This document shows positions 1 to 10,100 of a DNA stretch of 64,000 nt, piece by piece. Numbering within the stretch: position 1 is the first letter of the stretch; each line of letters begins with the position of its first letter. A program made the translations under genes and the position numbers. The notes beneath the pieces were generated by a model, which saw only the letters and a program-made list of their open reading frames with translations, was not told where the DNA came from and searched no databases. Source of the stretch: Microbacterium sp. LWH7-1.2 (GTDB lineage: Bacteria; Actinomycetota; Actinomycetes; Actinomycetales; Microbacteriaceae); NCBI RefSeq assembly GCF_038397755.1, contig NZ_CP151637.1, forward strand, positions 1,922,001 through 1,986,000. Reading direction: 5' to 3'.

Positions 1-423
1 GCGCTCCATGCCCTCGGACTGCATGTTCGCGAGCACCTCGACGGTCGAGAACACGCTGTGGTCGACGATCCGCGAGCGACCGCCTTCGAGCGCCTCGAAG
101 CGGATGCAGTCGATGCTGACCTCATCGGGCCAGCCCTCGAACTCGAACGTCTGGATGATCAGCTCGTTCTCGCGCACCGTGTGGAACACGCCGCGGAACG
201 CATACTCGCCGCTCGCGTCGCGCTGTACGAAGCGATAGCCGCCGCCGGTGCGGAAGTCCCAGTGGGTGATCTCGGTGCGCTCCTCGCCGGGTCCGATCCA
301 CTGCTGGAACAGCTGCGGATCGGCATGCGCCCGGAACAGCGCCTCGACGGGAGCGTCGAACTCCCGCGTGATGTCGGCATACGACGTGCCCGGAACGGCT
401 TCGATGATGAGCGGGTTGCTCAT
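1..423 (-). CDS. SRPBCC/AHSA1 domain protein, partial (C-terminus outside window)
   Basis: The ATG at 423 overlaps the stop of the ArsR gene (ATGA), and the frame stays open to the window edge, so 141 residues are visible and the C-terminus is missing. The residues read like the activator-of-Hsp90-ATPase-homolog branch of the SRPBCC fold: a start ITREFDAPVEALFRAH, then WIGPGE, then GGGYRF and a stretch of hydrophobic beta strands. This family has a helix-grip fold that binds small hydrophobic ligands. Pairing with an ArsR repressor is a very common arrangement for AHSA1 proteins in actinobacteria, usually as a two-gene operon. The ligand is not known, and nothing in the sequence points to one. 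Confidence 0.85.
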   Translation of the reverse strand, partial: MSNPLIIEAVPGTSYADITREFDAPVEALFRAHADPQLFQQWIGPGEERTEITHWDFRTGGGYRFVQRDASGEYAFRGVFHTVRENELIIQTFEFEGWPDEVSIDCIRFEALEGGRSRIVDHSVFSTVEVLANMQSEGMER

Positions 424-794
424 GATTCCTTCTCCTTCGTGTCGGTCCTGCGAGGGTCTCCTGTCGAGGGGACGGATGCTGCCGCCGCGAGCACCGCGTC
501 GAGCCGCCGGTAGGCGCGCTCGGCGTCGAGCCGGTAGCGGTCGATCCACGCGGTGAGCTCCTCGAGCGCCGCGGCGTCGAGGTGGACGGGTCGCCGCTGC
601 GCGTCGCGCGACCGCGTGACGAGCCCGGCGTCTTCGAGCACCTTGATGTGGCGGGAGACCGCCTGCATGGTGATCGGGAACGGCTCGGCGAGCTCGCCCA
701 CCGTCGCCGGCCCGCGGCTCAGGCGCGCGATGATCGCGCGGCGGACCGGGTCGCCCAGCGCCACGAACGCTCGATCGAGTCGGTCATCGCTCAT
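420..794 (-). CDS. ArsR-family winged-helix transcriptional regulator
   Basis: A 124-residue protein with the typical ArsR core near the N-terminus: FVALGDPVRRAIIARLSRGP, then VGELAEPFPITMQAVSRHIKVLEDAGLV, which is the helix-turn-helix with its recognition helix and wing. It has no CxC metal motif, so it belongs to the non-metal ArsR group that partners SRPBCC proteins. It overlaps the downstream SRPBCC gene by four bases, so the two are translationally coupled. An inverted repeat just upstream (813-830) is a candidate autoregulatory operator. The sequence past residue 110 is short and low in conserved residues. Confidence 0.9.
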   Translation of the reverse strand: MSDDRLDRAFVALGDPVRRAIIARLSRGPATVGELAEPFPITMQAVSRHIKVLEDAGLVTRSRDAQRRPVHLDAAALEELTAWIDRYRLDAERAYRRLDAVLAAAASVPSTGDPRRTDTKEKES

Positions 795-812
795 TGCTCA
801 ACGCATCCCTTT

Positions 813-830
813 ATCAACGTTTATGTTGAA
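813..830. promoter_or_regulatory. Candidate ArsR operator upstream of the ArsR/SRPBCC operon
   Basis: TCAAC and GTTGA form five-base arms around a six-base AT-rich spacer, about 20 bases upstream of the ArsR start. The surrounding bases are AT-rich compared with the flanks, as expected of a promoter. Assignment to this ArsR protein is by position only. Confidence 0.4.
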
Positions 831-875
831 TAGAGTACCCGCGATCGGAGCGGTGTCAACCCCTGCTCTTGCCTC

Positions 876-2093
876 TCAGTCGGCGAGGGCGAGAAGGGGT
901 GCGAGGTCGTCGCGGCTGAGGCGGATCCACGGCCCCGCGGGGTCGACCAAGAGGCCGGTGAGTCCCTCGTCGGTGCTCAGCGCCTTCGCGAGCTGGGCGG
1001 GAGTGATGGGCCCCGCGTTGTCGCCACGGCCCATGACCGCGACCTCGAGCGGGTGCGAGTAGACCTCGAGGAAGCGGCGCCCCTCGGCATCGCGTGCTTC
1101 GGCGATCCCGGGCGTGCCGCTGTCCGAGACACCTACGGCGACCCAGAGCGGAACGCGCGTGAGCGCCTCGGCCACCTTGGCGCTGATCTCGGGTGCGCGT
1201 TCCGCGGCGAGGAGCGTCTTGACGGTCAGCTGGGGGTCTGCCTGCTCGACGGCACGCTGCAGCAGCTCCTTCGGCAGCACCGCGCGCGAGGGCGACGACG
1301 CGGGGTCGATGATGATCCCGTCGTACGAGCTCGCGAACACGTGCCGCAGCACCGTGAGCACAGGCTGGCCCATCGCCGAGGTCTCGGTGTCGCCGTCGGC
1401 CTTGACGCTCGCCTGCAGCGCGGCGCCGCTCGAGTAGACGAGCGCGAACGTCCGGTCTCCCGAGTTCGCGATCGCGAGCGGCAGCCCCTTCCCCTCGGCG
1501 AGGAGCGCACGCGCATCCCCCTTGACCCGCAGGAACACGTGCCCCTGCAGCAGCTGCCGCGTGACGTCGAGCAGCGCCTGCGAGGCCGGGGCGTCGCCGA
1601 TGCGCCCGAGCGCGGCGCGCAGCAGCACGTTGTCGCGGAGCCCCGGGACAGTCTCGGTCTGTTCGGGCGCCGTGCGCATCCATTCGCGGGCGCCGAGGCG
1701 GGGCTTCGGCCCCGGCGGCACGGTCTCACCGGCCTCGGGCTCGCGCGGCTCCGCCGGCTGCGACGTCGCCGGCGACACCCCGAGCCCGCCGAACGACGAG
1801 ACGGAGATGGACACGGATGCTGCAGCATCCGTCGCCGCATCTTCCGCTGGCACGTCGGGCGTGGGGTCTTGAGGCGCAGGCCGGGCGGCAGCATCCGTTC
1901 CCGCGGCGGGTGCATCACCGGCAGCGGCGGTGGGCGCATCGCCGGCAGCGGCGGTGGGCGCCTCGTCGGATGCTGGTGCCGCATCCGCGGCAGCGGCCGC
2001 CGTCTCGGCCGCGACCTCGTCCCCCGGCGAGGGCTCGGGGGAGGTCGGCGGCTGCTCGGCGGGCTTCTTCGGACGGCGCGAGAACAAGGCCAT
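876..2093 (-). CDS. SseB-family protein with long Pro/Ala-rich N-terminal linker
   Basis: 405 residues. Residues 1 to about 130 are low-complexity, rich in Ala, Pro, Asp and Glu, with repeated AAAGDAP-like units. From about residue 150 there are two similar alpha/beta halves: the first ends near SSPSRAVLPKELLQRAVEQA, the second contains PLWVAVGVSDSGTPG and finishes with SRDDLAPLLALAD. This is the double SseB N-terminal domain layout common in actinobacteria. No signal peptide or membrane segment is visible, so it should be cytoplasmic. The molecular role of actinobacterial SseB proteins is not established. It has no obvious operon partner: the next gene upstream on the same strand is almost 200 bases away. 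Confidence 0.75.
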   Translation of the reverse strand: MALFSRRPKKPAEQPPTSPEPSPGDEVAAETAAAAADAAPASDEAPTAAAGDAPTAAAGDAPAAGTDAAARPAPQDPTPDVPAEDAATDAAASVSISVSSFGGLGVSPATSQPAEPREPEAGETVPPGPKPRLGAREWMRTAPEQTETVPGLRDNVLLRAALGRIGDAPASQALLDVTRQLLQGHVFLRVKGDARALLAEGKGLPLAIANSGDRTFALVYSSGAALQASVKADGDTETSAMGQPVLTVLRHVFASSYDGIIIDPASSPSRAVLPKELLQRAVEQADPQLTVKTLLAAERAPEISAKVAEALTRVPLWVAVGVSDSGTPGIAEARDAEGRRFLEVYSHPLEVAVMGRGDNAGPITPAQLAKALSTDEGLTGLLVDPAGPWIRLSRDDLAPLLALAD

Positions 2094-2282
2094 TGTGCGA
2101 GCCTAACCCGCCCGCCCTGCCCGATCGCGTGCCGTTCTCAGGATCGCTGAGCGAGGCTGCGGCCGGCGCCCGCGGAATCACGCGAGCCCCGCGCCGCGCG
2201 GCCGCAGTGTTCCTGAATTGCGTACACACGCGAGGCCCGAGGCGACCACCGCGCCCCGCGCCGAAGGCCGCAACGGCGGGCG

Positions 2283-2699
2283 TCAGCCGAGCGCGGCGAC
2301 GCCGACGGCGATCACCGCGATACCGACGGCGAGGAGGGATGCCGCGAGCACGACGACTCCGGCCCACAGGAGCGCGATCGGCCGGCCCGGGCGCTGCGGG
2401 TCGCGTCCCAGCACCGAGAGGAAGAACCCGCCGGGGATGAGGAGCGCGCTCGCGAGCACCCCCACCGATGCCCATTGCCACGCCAGGGGCACGCCGACCG
2501 CCGACACCAGGAGCAGGCTCACGAGCCCGAGGATCACGAGCACGCCGGCGTGGGCGTGCCCCGCGCGAAAGAAGGTCCTCTGAAGCCCGTTGAACGGCAG
2601 ACCGCGCGTCGCGATCCGCAGCAGGAAGGTGCCGCCCGACATGACGCCGATGACGGTGAGGATCGTCGCGCCGGCGACGATCGTGAGGATCGGGTCCAT
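2283..2699 (-). CDS. Small four-helix integral membrane protein divergent from MerR
   Basis: 138 residues with four hydrophobic segments (about residues 5-25, 48-68, 72-95 and 112-136) separated by short charged loops, including an Arg-rich loop LRIATRGLPFNGLQRTFFRAG after helix 1. There is no signal peptide and no known catalytic motif. It is divergent from a MerR regulator across an 80-base gap holding two inverted repeats, so it is probably the MerR target. I do not recognise a named family and assign no function. Confidence 0.65.
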   Translation of the reverse strand: MDPILTIVAGATILTVIGVMSGGTFLLRIATRGLPFNGLQRTFFRAGHAHAGVLVILGLVSLLLVSAVGVPLAWQWASVGVLASALLIPGGFFLSVLGRDPQRPGRPIALLWAGVVVLAASLLAVGIAVIAVGVAALG

Positions 2700-2710
2700 G
2701 GTGACCTCCG

Positions 2711-2754
2711 TTGGATAGTCTGACTCTCCAATATTGGATAGCGATAGTATCCAA
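2711..2754. promoter_or_regulatory. Two inverted repeats between divergent membrane protein and MerR genes
   Basis: TTGGATA (2734-2740) and TATCCAA (2748-2754) form a perfect seven-base inverted repeat with a seven-base spacer. A second, shorter one (TTGGA 2711-2715, TCCAA 2727-2731) lies directly beside it. Both use the same half-site. This is the expected place and shape for a MerR-family operator controlling both genes. Confidence 0.6.
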
Positions 2755-2778
2755 TGTCAAGAGCACGAGGGAGGCGCG

Positions 2779-3387
2779 ATGAAGATCTCTGAACTCTCGG
2801 AGCGCAGCGGGGTGCCGGTAGCCACCGTGAAGTTCTACATCCGCGAGGGCATGCTCCCCCGGGGCGAGGCGGTCTCCACGACGCGGGCCGAGTACGGCGA
2901 GGAGCACCTTGGGCGCCTCAGGCTCATCGCCGCGCTGGCCGACGTGCGCGGGCTCCCGCTGTCGCGGGTGCGCGACATCCTCGGGCTGGTCGATGCCCCC
3001 GACGACGACCCGGTCGCGACGCTCGGGCGGGCGGTCGGGGCACTCCCGCCGTACGTCGAGTCCGACCGCGACGACTATCCCCGGGCGCGGGCCGCCATCG
3101 CCGAGCTGGGCCTGACGTACGACCCCGACTTCACCGCTGTCGCTCAACTCGACGAGGCGCTGGGAGCCTTGGAGGCGGCGGGATTGGATGCCGCCCCGGC
3201 CGTGCTCCGCCGCTACAGCGAGGCGATGCGCCAGGTCGCCGCCGAGGAGCTCGCGCCGCTGGCGGGCATGTCTCGCGCCGAGGCCGTGCCCTATGCGGTG
3301 CTCGGCACCGCGCTCTACGAGCCGGTGATGCTGGCGCTCCGCCGCCTGGCCCACCACCACCTGCTCGTCGAGGGCCAAGCCCGCTGA
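2779..3387 (+). CDS. MerR-family transcriptional regulator
   Basis: 202 residues from the ATG at 2779, chosen because GAGGGAGG lies just upstream and because the protein then begins MKISELSERSGVPVATVKFY, the canonical start of a MerR winged helix-turn-helix. Upstream in-frame starts would add unrelated residues. REGMLPRGEAV and the Arg-rich DVRGLPLSRVRDIL segment complete the DNA-binding domain. The C-terminal part (about 80-200) is helical, without Cys or His pairs for metal binding, so the effector is probably organic. It probably regulates itself and the divergent membrane protein through the repeats at 2711-2754. Confidence 0.9.
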   Translation: MKISELSERSGVPVATVKFYIREGMLPRGEAVSTTRAEYGEEHLGRLRLIAALADVRGLPLSRVRDILGLVDAPDDDPVATLGRAVGALPPYVESDRDDYPRARAAIAELGLTYDPDFTAVAQLDEALGALEAAGLDAAPAVLRRYSEAMRQVAAEELAPLAGMSRAEAVPYAVLGTALYEPVMLALRRLAHHHLLVEGQAR

Positions 3388-3421
3388 GCAGACCGGCCCA
3401 GGCTTGTTCGCCGGCCCACCG

Positions 3422-3551
3422 CGTTTCGACTTCGGGCGCCAGAGCGCCCTTCGCTCAACGACCGGTATCCGCTCGTTGAGCGACCGGTATCCGCTCGTTG
3501 AGCGAGCGGTATCCGCTCGTTGAGCGAGCTTGCGAGTCGAAACGCCCCGAA
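3422..3551. repeat. Intergenic repeat cluster (dispersed TTGAGCGAGCGAAGCGAG family)
   Basis: An inverted unit (CGTTTCGACTTCGGGCGCCA, then GAGCGCCCTTCGCTCAACGA) is followed by three copies of CCGGTATCCGCTCGTTGAGC about 23 bases apart and closes with GAGCGAGCTTGCGAGTCGAA. The two ends are inverted relative to each other, so the whole block could fold into a long hairpin. It sits between the convergent MerR and PcrA genes and may also end transcription. Confidence 0.85.
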
Positions 3552-3579
3552 CTGGGGACGAACGCCGGGCCGCGGGTGA

Positions 3580-6039
3580 TCAGAGCTTCGTGATGGGGGC
3601 GATCTTGATCAGCAGCTTCTTCGGGCCGGCCGAGTCGAACCGCACGTGCGCGACGCGCTTCGCGCCCTCGCCGGTGATGGCGTCTACGCGGCCCTCGCCG
3701 AAGTCGTCGTGACGGATGCGGTCACCGGGCGCCAGCTCGAGGTCGCCGTTGTCGCGCACCTTCGCGGGGATCTTGTTCGCGAAGCGCTCGAGGTTGCCCG
3801 ACGGTTCGCGGCGCGCCAGCGGCACCAGGTCATCGCCGTAACGCCGGCTGCCTGATCCGCCGAACCCGGAGCTCGACCCTGAGCCGCGCCGTGCGTTGAG
3901 CGCGCGTGACTGCGTGCCGCCCCGCGAGTTGACGTCACCCGGAGACTGGCGCCAGTGCAGCAGCTCGGCGGGGATCTCCTGCAGGAACCGGCTCGGCATC
4001 GCCACCGTGACCTCGCCGAACTGCGCGCGGGTCATCGCGAGCGAGAGGTACAAGCGCTTGCGAGCGCGCGTGATGCCGACATAGAACAACCGACGCTCCT
4101 CCTGCGGACCGCCGGGCTCCCCCGCCGAGATCCGGTGCGGGATGAGGTCCTCTTCGACTCCCGTCACGAAGACGGCGTCGTACTCGAGGCCCTTCGCGGT
4201 GTGCATCGTCATGAGCGACACCGAGCCTGACGCGTCCTCGAGGTCGTCGGCATCCGACACCAGAGCGACCTCGGTGAGGAAGTCCAGCAGGGTGCCCTCG
4301 GGGTTGTTGCGCGCGAACTCGCGGGCGACGGCCACCATCTCGTCGAGGTTCTCGATGCGCGCCTCGTCCTGCGCGTCCTTGCTGGCGCGCAGCGCGTCGT
4401 AGTAGCCGCTCTTGTTCAGCAGCAGGGTGAGGCCCTCGGCGACGGCGGTGGGCGGAGCGAGTTCACCCGACGACGGGAGCATGATCTCGGATGCCTCGGC
4501 CAGCACGGCGTCGAGATGCGCGATGGCCGCCTGGATCTTGGGCCCGACCCCCAGCGCGGATGCGTTTGCGAGCGCGTCGCGGAACGTGATCTGCTGATCG
4601 GCGGCGTACCGCGAGATCGTCTCGATCGTCACGTCGCCGATGCCGCGTCGAGGCCGGTTGATGATGCGGCGCATGGCCATCTCGTCGGCGGGGTTCGCGA
4701 CGGCGACGAGGTAGGCGAGGGCGTCCTTGATCTCGGCGCGCTCGTAGAACTTCGTGCCGCCCATGATCTTGTAGGGCAGCGCCGAGCGGATGAAGATCTC
4801 TTCCAGCGCACGCGACTGCGAGTTGGTGCGGTAGAAGACCGCCATCTGCGAGTAGTCCACGCCGCCGCGGCGCAGCGCCTCGATCTCGTCGGCGACGAAC
4901 TGCGCCTCGTCGTGCTGCGAGTAGCCGGTGAAGCCGACGATCTGCTCGCCCTCGCCGACGTCGGTCCAGAGCTTCTTGTCTTTACGGTCGAAGTTGTGGC
5001 TGATCACCGCGTTCGCGGCCGACAGGATGTTCTGCGTCGAGCGGTAGTTCTGTTCGAGCAGCACGACCTTGGCGCCCGGGTAATCCTTCTCGAACTCGCT
5101 GATGTTGCGGATGTCGGCACCGCGGAACGCGTAGATCGACTGATCGGAGTCGCCGACCACCGTCAGCGAGGCGCCGTCCTCGGCGGCCGGTTCGGGCTCG
5201 AAGATCATCATGCCGCCCGACGCGGCGAGGGGCGCAGCATCCGATCCGGGCGGACGCGTGAGCTCGTGGATCAGCGCGTACTGCGCGTGGTTGGTGTCCT
5301 GGTACTCGTCCACCAGGACATGGCGGAAGCGCCGTCGGTAGACGTCGGCGACCTGCGGGAAGGCGCGGAACAGGAAGACCGTCTGGCCGATGAGGTCGTC
5401 GAAGTCGAACGCGTTCGCCTTCTGCAGCTCGCGCTGGTACGCGCCGAACAGTTCGACGAAGACGCGCTCGGCAGGGTCGCTCATGTTGGCGGAGCGGGCG
5501 TAGGACTCCGCATCGGCCAGCTCGTTCTTCAGACGGGAGATCTTCGACTGCGTGGCCGCCGGCGTGAGCCCGAATGCGTCGGCCTCGTGCTCTTTGACCA
5601 GGCGCTTGATGAGCGCGCGCGAGTCGCCGGAGTCGTAGATCGTGAACGACTTGGTGAAGCCGAACTGCTCTGCCTCGCGCCGGAGGATCCGCACGCACGC
5701 CGAGTGGAACGTCGAGATCCACATGCCGCGCGACGAGTCGCCCACGAGGTGCTCGACGCGCTCGCGCATCTCGCCCGCGGCCTTGTTGGTGAACGTGATC
5801 GCGAGGATCTGGCTCGGCCATGCCTCGCGGTTGCGCAGCAGCGACGCGATGCGCCGTGTCAGCACGCTCGTCTTGCCGGAGCCCGCGCCGGCCACGATGA
5901 GCAGCGCCTGCCCTCGGTACGTCACGGCCTCCCGCTGCTGCGGGTTGAGCCCTTCGAGGAGGTCGTCGTCGAGGCGTGCGGCGGGGCCCTGGGGACCGAT
6001 GTCTCTGCCGACGATGATGGGGGTGCTGGCGTCCGTCAT
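3580..6039 (-). CDS. pcrA: ATP-dependent DNA helicase PcrA/UvrD
   Basis: 819 residues, typical length for an SF1A helicase. An N-terminal tail is followed by LNPQQREAVTY (Q motif, about 31-41) and Walker A GAGSGKT at 51-57. Motif II DEYQDTNHAQY, motif III GDSDQSIYAFRGAD, QNYRST, FYRTNSQSRALEEIF, MTMHTAKGLEYDAVFVTG and EERRLFYVGITRARKRLYL all appear in the expected order. After a Gly/Ser-rich linker the C-terminus carries the PcrA-type RNA-polymerase-interacting Tudor-like domain (GDRIRHDDFGEGRVDAITGE). It unwinds 3' to 5' in nucleotide excision repair and in clearing replication and transcription conflicts. It stands alone, convergent with MerR. Confidence 0.97.
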   Translation of the reverse strand: MTDASTPIIVGRDIGPQGPAARLDDDLLEGLNPQQREAVTYRGQALLIVAGAGSGKTSVLTRRIASLLRNREAWPSQILAITFTNKAAGEMRERVEHLVGDSSRGMWISTFHSACVRILRREAEQFGFTKSFTIYDSGDSRALIKRLVKEHEADAFGLTPAATQSKISRLKNELADAESYARSANMSDPAERVFVELFGAYQRELQKANAFDFDDLIGQTVFLFRAFPQVADVYRRRFRHVLVDEYQDTNHAQYALIHELTRPPGSDAAPLAASGGMMIFEPEPAAEDGASLTVVGDSDQSIYAFRGADIRNISEFEKDYPGAKVVLLEQNYRSTQNILSAANAVISHNFDRKDKKLWTDVGEGEQIVGFTGYSQHDEAQFVADEIEALRRGGVDYSQMAVFYRTNSQSRALEEIFIRSALPYKIMGGTKFYERAEIKDALAYLVAVANPADEMAMRRIINRPRRGIGDVTIETISRYAADQQITFRDALANASALGVGPKIQAAIAHLDAVLAEASEIMLPSSGELAPPTAVAEGLTLLLNKSGYYDALRASKDAQDEARIENLDEMVAVAREFARNNPEGTLLDFLTEVALVSDADDLEDASGSVSLMTMHTAKGLEYDAVFVTGVEEDLIPHRISAGEPGGPQEERRLFYVGITRARKRLYLSLAMTRAQFGEVTVAMPSRFLQEIPAELLHWRQSPGDVNSRGGTQSRALNARRGSGSSSGFGGSGSRRYGDDLVPLARREPSGNLERFANKIPAKVRDNGDLELAPGDRIRHDDFGEGRVDAITGEGAKRVAHVRFDSAGPKKLLIKIAPITKL

Positions 6040-6117
6040 TGCCCGTCAAGTCTAGGCGCGCGCGCCGACACCCATGCCGCCGGCGTCGTGCCGTTCACGC
6101 GCGACGAATGCTGTGCC

Positions 6118-6999
6118 TCACGGCAGCCGGGAGGCAGCCGCCTTCAGCTTCCGCAGCGCCGGCGACACCTCGGCGAGCCGTTTCTCCGCGTCGTCACGCA
6201 GCAGCTCAGCGATCGTGTCGTAGGCGTCGGACAGCTCGCCCGCTCGGCCGGCGAGGGCACCTTCGTGCGCGACCCGGAGCGCGAGCAGCATCGCGTCGCG
6301 GTGCCCACCGAGCGCGTCGTGCAGGTCGTCGCCGGCCTTCGCGATGGCCTCGACCTCCTTGGGGAACAGATCGGGAGCGACATCGGCGATCGCCTCGGCG
6401 ACGTACCGCGTGCGACGCGCGGCCTTGCGCAGCTCGTGGTGAGCCTCGTCCGAGCCGTCGAGGCGGTCCTCGGCCTTCGCCACGCGCCGCGCCTGCTTCG
6501 CCAGCACGGCCGCGAACAGGTCGGCCGCAGGCTGATCCGGGTCCCCGACGACCGCGGGATCGACGAACTCGCGCAGCAGTCGGACGCGCTCCTCCGACCG
6601 CGGCGAGCGGGCGAGCTCCACGAGCCGCTCGTGCGCGGCGGGGTAGAGGCCGCGCTCACTCTCGACCAGCCGGCGCCGGACCGCGGGGTCGTCGATCTCG
6701 GCACGCTCCAGCATCTCTTCCGCGACGTCGGCCCGCACCTCGATATCGCGCACGACGCCGAGCTCGCGCCCCCACTCCGCGTACGCGACGCGCAGCCTAT
6801 CCGCCGCGCGCGTGTCGAGGGCCCGGCGGAAACCGCCGAGCACGCTCCGCAGCCGCCGCACCCGCACGCGATGCTGATGCACGCCGTCCGGCTCGTCCGC
6901 CAGGGCGGCAGCGGCGGTGTCCTCGACCTCGGCCGCCGTGCGGCGCAGGATCTCTCCCAGCACGTCTCCGACGGTGGGATCCTCGCGCAGCCTGCCCAT
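6118..6999 (-). CDS. CHAD domain-containing protein
   Basis: 293 residues, all helical and strongly charged. It contains the two hallmark basic motifs of the conserved histidine alpha-helical domain: HQHRVRVRRLRSVLGGFRR near residue 41 and HHELRKAARRTRYVAEAIAD near residue 185. CHAD domains bind inorganic polyphosphate through these conserved basic residues. There is no fused CYTH (triphosphatase) domain and none next door, so this is a stand-alone CHAD protein. No signal peptide is seen. The upstream neighbour is unrelated. Confidence 0.88.
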   Translation of the reverse strand: MGRLREDPTVGDVLGEILRRTAAEVEDTAAAALADEPDGVHQHRVRVRRLRSVLGGFRRALDTRAADRLRVAYAEWGRELGVVRDIEVRADVAEEMLERAEIDDPAVRRRLVESERGLYPAAHERLVELARSPRSEERVRLLREFVDPAVVGDPDQPAADLFAAVLAKQARRVAKAEDRLDGSDEAHHELRKAARRTRYVAEAIADVAPDLFPKEVEAIAKAGDDLHDALGGHRDAMLLALRVAHEGALAGRAGELSDAYDTIAELLRDDAEKRLAEVSPALRKLKAAASRLP

Positions 7000-7131
7000 C
7001 CCCCGAGCCTAGAGAGGCGCCGCAGCGAGAGCCAGCGGCGCGAGCGATCGGCACCTGGGTCGCAGCATCCGTGCGCGGCCCGCGAGCAGGAGGCGTGTGG
7101 TCCGACCACGGCCGGTCTCGCACCCCCCCTC

Positions 7132-10100
7132 TCAGGAGGGAACGGATGCTGCGCCCCGCCGCCGTCGCCACGGCACCGCGAGCAACAGGCCGACGATGAG
7201 CAGCGCACCACCCGACGCGGCCGCGGCCCAGGGTGTGGCATCCGGGATCTCGAGGTACGTGGTGATCCCGAGTATGCGCGCGAGGCCCCACGGGAGCAGG
7301 CCCATCTCGTCGTTCCACCGGCTCAGCGCGGTCTCGAGGCCGACGAACCCGACGACGACCGCCGGCACGAGCAGCCCCGCGCCCGCAGCGGCGAGCACAT
7401 ACCCGGTCGCGCGCCGCGCGCGCACCTGCGCCGCGAGGGCCCAGCCGGCCGCGACGAACACCCAGACGAACAGCGCGAACGCGACGGTGATGTACACGGT
7501 CCGCAGCACGGGGTCGGTCCAGAACGCGAACCAGTAACCGCCCGGTCCGGAGAACGACAGGGCGAACAGCGTCACGATGCAGCGGAGCATCACGACGCCG
7601 CCGACGGCTGCGATGACAGGCCACGGCGAGCGCTCCCACACGAAGAGGCGCAGTACGAGGGCGAACACGACCCAGGCGCCGATGACGACGGCGAGGTGCG
7701 TCCACGACAGGAACGACGTCTGCACGGCGCGCGTCGCGATGAGCAGCCCGGCGGGCACGACCAGCAGCAGCCAGCGGTCGAGCTCCAGCATGCCGAGGGT
7801 CGACTCGCGGGCCCGCCACGGCCGGGTCGACGCGATCCACGTCGCGCGCGCCGCCGCGGCGCCGGGCTTCGCGACCAGGCGCGTGCGGGCGGCGAGCATG
7901 CCGATCACGACCCAGGCGACGGCGAGCACGAGCAGAACGCGCGCGAACCACGCCATCGTCTCGTCACGCTCCCCGCGCTCCACGCCGAGCCGCGCGGCGG
8001 TGAGGTTGAACGCCGGGTAGTCGATGTTCCCCTCATAGGCCTCGAGGTGCTGGGCCGCACGCTCCTCGTAGACGGCGCGGTCCGCGTCCCACCGGGCATG
8101 CGCCTCGGGCGAGAGCGTGTCGTGCCACTGCCCCTGGTGCAGGATCATCGCGCGATACGCCTCGAGCAGCCGCAGGGTGTCGAGCTCGTAGTCGAGCGTG
8201 TCCAGGAACGCGGCCCGGATGTCGGCGGAGTGCCAGGTGGCAGCATCCGTCTCCGAGACCAGATCGCGCATCTGCTCGACCGCGGCCACCGCGTCGGCTC
8301 CGGGGGCGATCGCCGCCTCGACGCCGTCGGGGCCACTGTCGCGGACGATCGAGTACAGCACGTCGAGCACCGCGGAGTCGCCGGTGAGGATGTCCCACTC
8401 GAAGATCCACATCATCGGCGGCGGCTCGAGCCCGATGGCGAACACCCGCTGCTCGGCGAACTGCGGCACGTACATGCCCTGCGCGATCGCGTCGCGGGAG
8501 TGCGTCATCGCCGCGACGATCGCCTCGACCGTGGCGGGGTCTTCGGAGAAGTACTCGCGCGCCCACGCGGCGGTGATGCCGGCGACGTCGCCGTCGGGAT
8601 TCTGCGCAAGGGATGCTGCGAGCTGAGTGTTCAGCTCGTACAGCTGCCAGAACCCGGACTTCAGGTACAGCGACATGGGTCCGGCTCGCCAGGGTCCGCC
8701 GTCCTGGGTCCAGACCCAGACACCCTCGACCTGGTCGTTCGCGGCGAGCAGCTGCTGCAGCGCCGACTGGTACTCGGGGCCGAGGTCGTTGGGGAACGCG
8801 CCGAAGCTCTCGAACTCACGCCGGCTCTGGAACTCGACGATGCGCCGCTGCGCCCCCTGCTCGAGCGTGTCGTTGAGCGGCGGCCACGTGTAGAAGTCGC
8901 CGAGCGTGTACTTCGTCGACACGATCAGCGCGGGCGAGTCGATGCCGCCCAGCACCGCTTCATACGACGCGCTGTTGGTGTGCATGTCGCCGACGGCGCC
9001 GACCCCCACCGACCACGTCCGGAAGATCACTTCGCGATCGGATGCCTCGGCCTGCCCCGTGAACGCCTCGAGCATCGTCCGCACGGCGTCGACCGAGGTC
9101 ACCTCGAGCGCGGAGTAGTAGTCCCAGCCGCCGACGTCATAGACCGGACCGGCCTCGCCGATACGGATGAGCACCCCGTCGAGCGCCGGCACGGCGGCGT
9201 AGAGCTCGTCGAGGCCGGCGGTGTAGACGCTCCACAGCTCGGGGTTCTCGGTGTCGAGCGAGCCGAACTCATCCGTGAGGTGCTGCTCGAGCGGCCCGGT
9301 CAGGGCGAGCATGTCGGTGCGCAGGAACACCTTCATGCCGAGCTCGTCGGCGCGCTCCCAGAACGGTGCGTACGCGTCGCGGAGCGCCAGCGCCTTGTCG
9401 CGGTGATCGTCGCCGTCCGCGTAGACCGGGCCGCCGGGAGCGTCGTCGAACGTCACGTACTCGACGAATCCGGGGAACGCGACCGCGTTGAACCCGTTCG
9501 CGAGCGAGTGCCGCAGGAACCCGTCGAAGTCCTCGAACGCCGCGGCGAGCGCGGTCTGGTCGACGTAGGGCGGCTCGGGCTGCATCACCGCCGCGAACGC
9601 CTTTGACGCGTGCGAGTAGTCGTCGCCCGACTCCCACTCCGCCGGGTCGGGGATCACGCCGACGGCGCCGAGATCGGTCATGCGCACCGGCAGGCGCGAG
9701 GCCTCGTGTTCGCCGATGAGCTCGGTGAGAGGCGCGGCGGCGCGCACCTGGTTGCTGAGGTCGTAGATGCCTCGCGTGACGCCGGCTTCGCTGCCGGCGC
9801 GCACGAGCAGCGACGCGGCATCCCCTTCGAGCGTGTACGCGTCATCGGTCGCGACGAGGGTCGGGTCGATCCGCACCGTGAGCACGCCTTCGCCGGAGGT
9901 TCCGGATGCTGCGGCCGCAGCATCCGTCAATTCCTCCAGTGCGACCGCCACGCGCTCGGTGTCGGGAGCATCGAAGGTGAGGGACGGCGGCAGAACCGGG
10001 TCGGCGACGTCCGGGACGAGCGGGGCGGCCGGTTCCATCTGGGCCGAGGGCTCAGTGCGGATGCCGAGCGCGTCGCCGACGGCGACGGCGACCCCGGCGC

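Noticed and set aside
3422..3551. CRISPR-like spacing of CCGGTATCCGCTCGTTGAGC units
   Set aside because: The units follow each other without unique spacers, and no cas genes are in the window. It is part of the dispersed repeat family.
7000..7131. Hairpin-like GCCGCAGC/GGCTC stretches between the CHAD and GH67-like genes as a small RNA
   Set aside because: Stems are short and unconvincing at this GC content; no promoter or T tract.
4516..9606. Very long open frame (1696 codons) on the plus strand opposite pcrA, the CHAD gene and the GH67-like gene
   Set aside because: Arg/Asp/Gly-rich low-information sequence without domains, antisense to three well-supported genes. It is a high-GC codon shadow.
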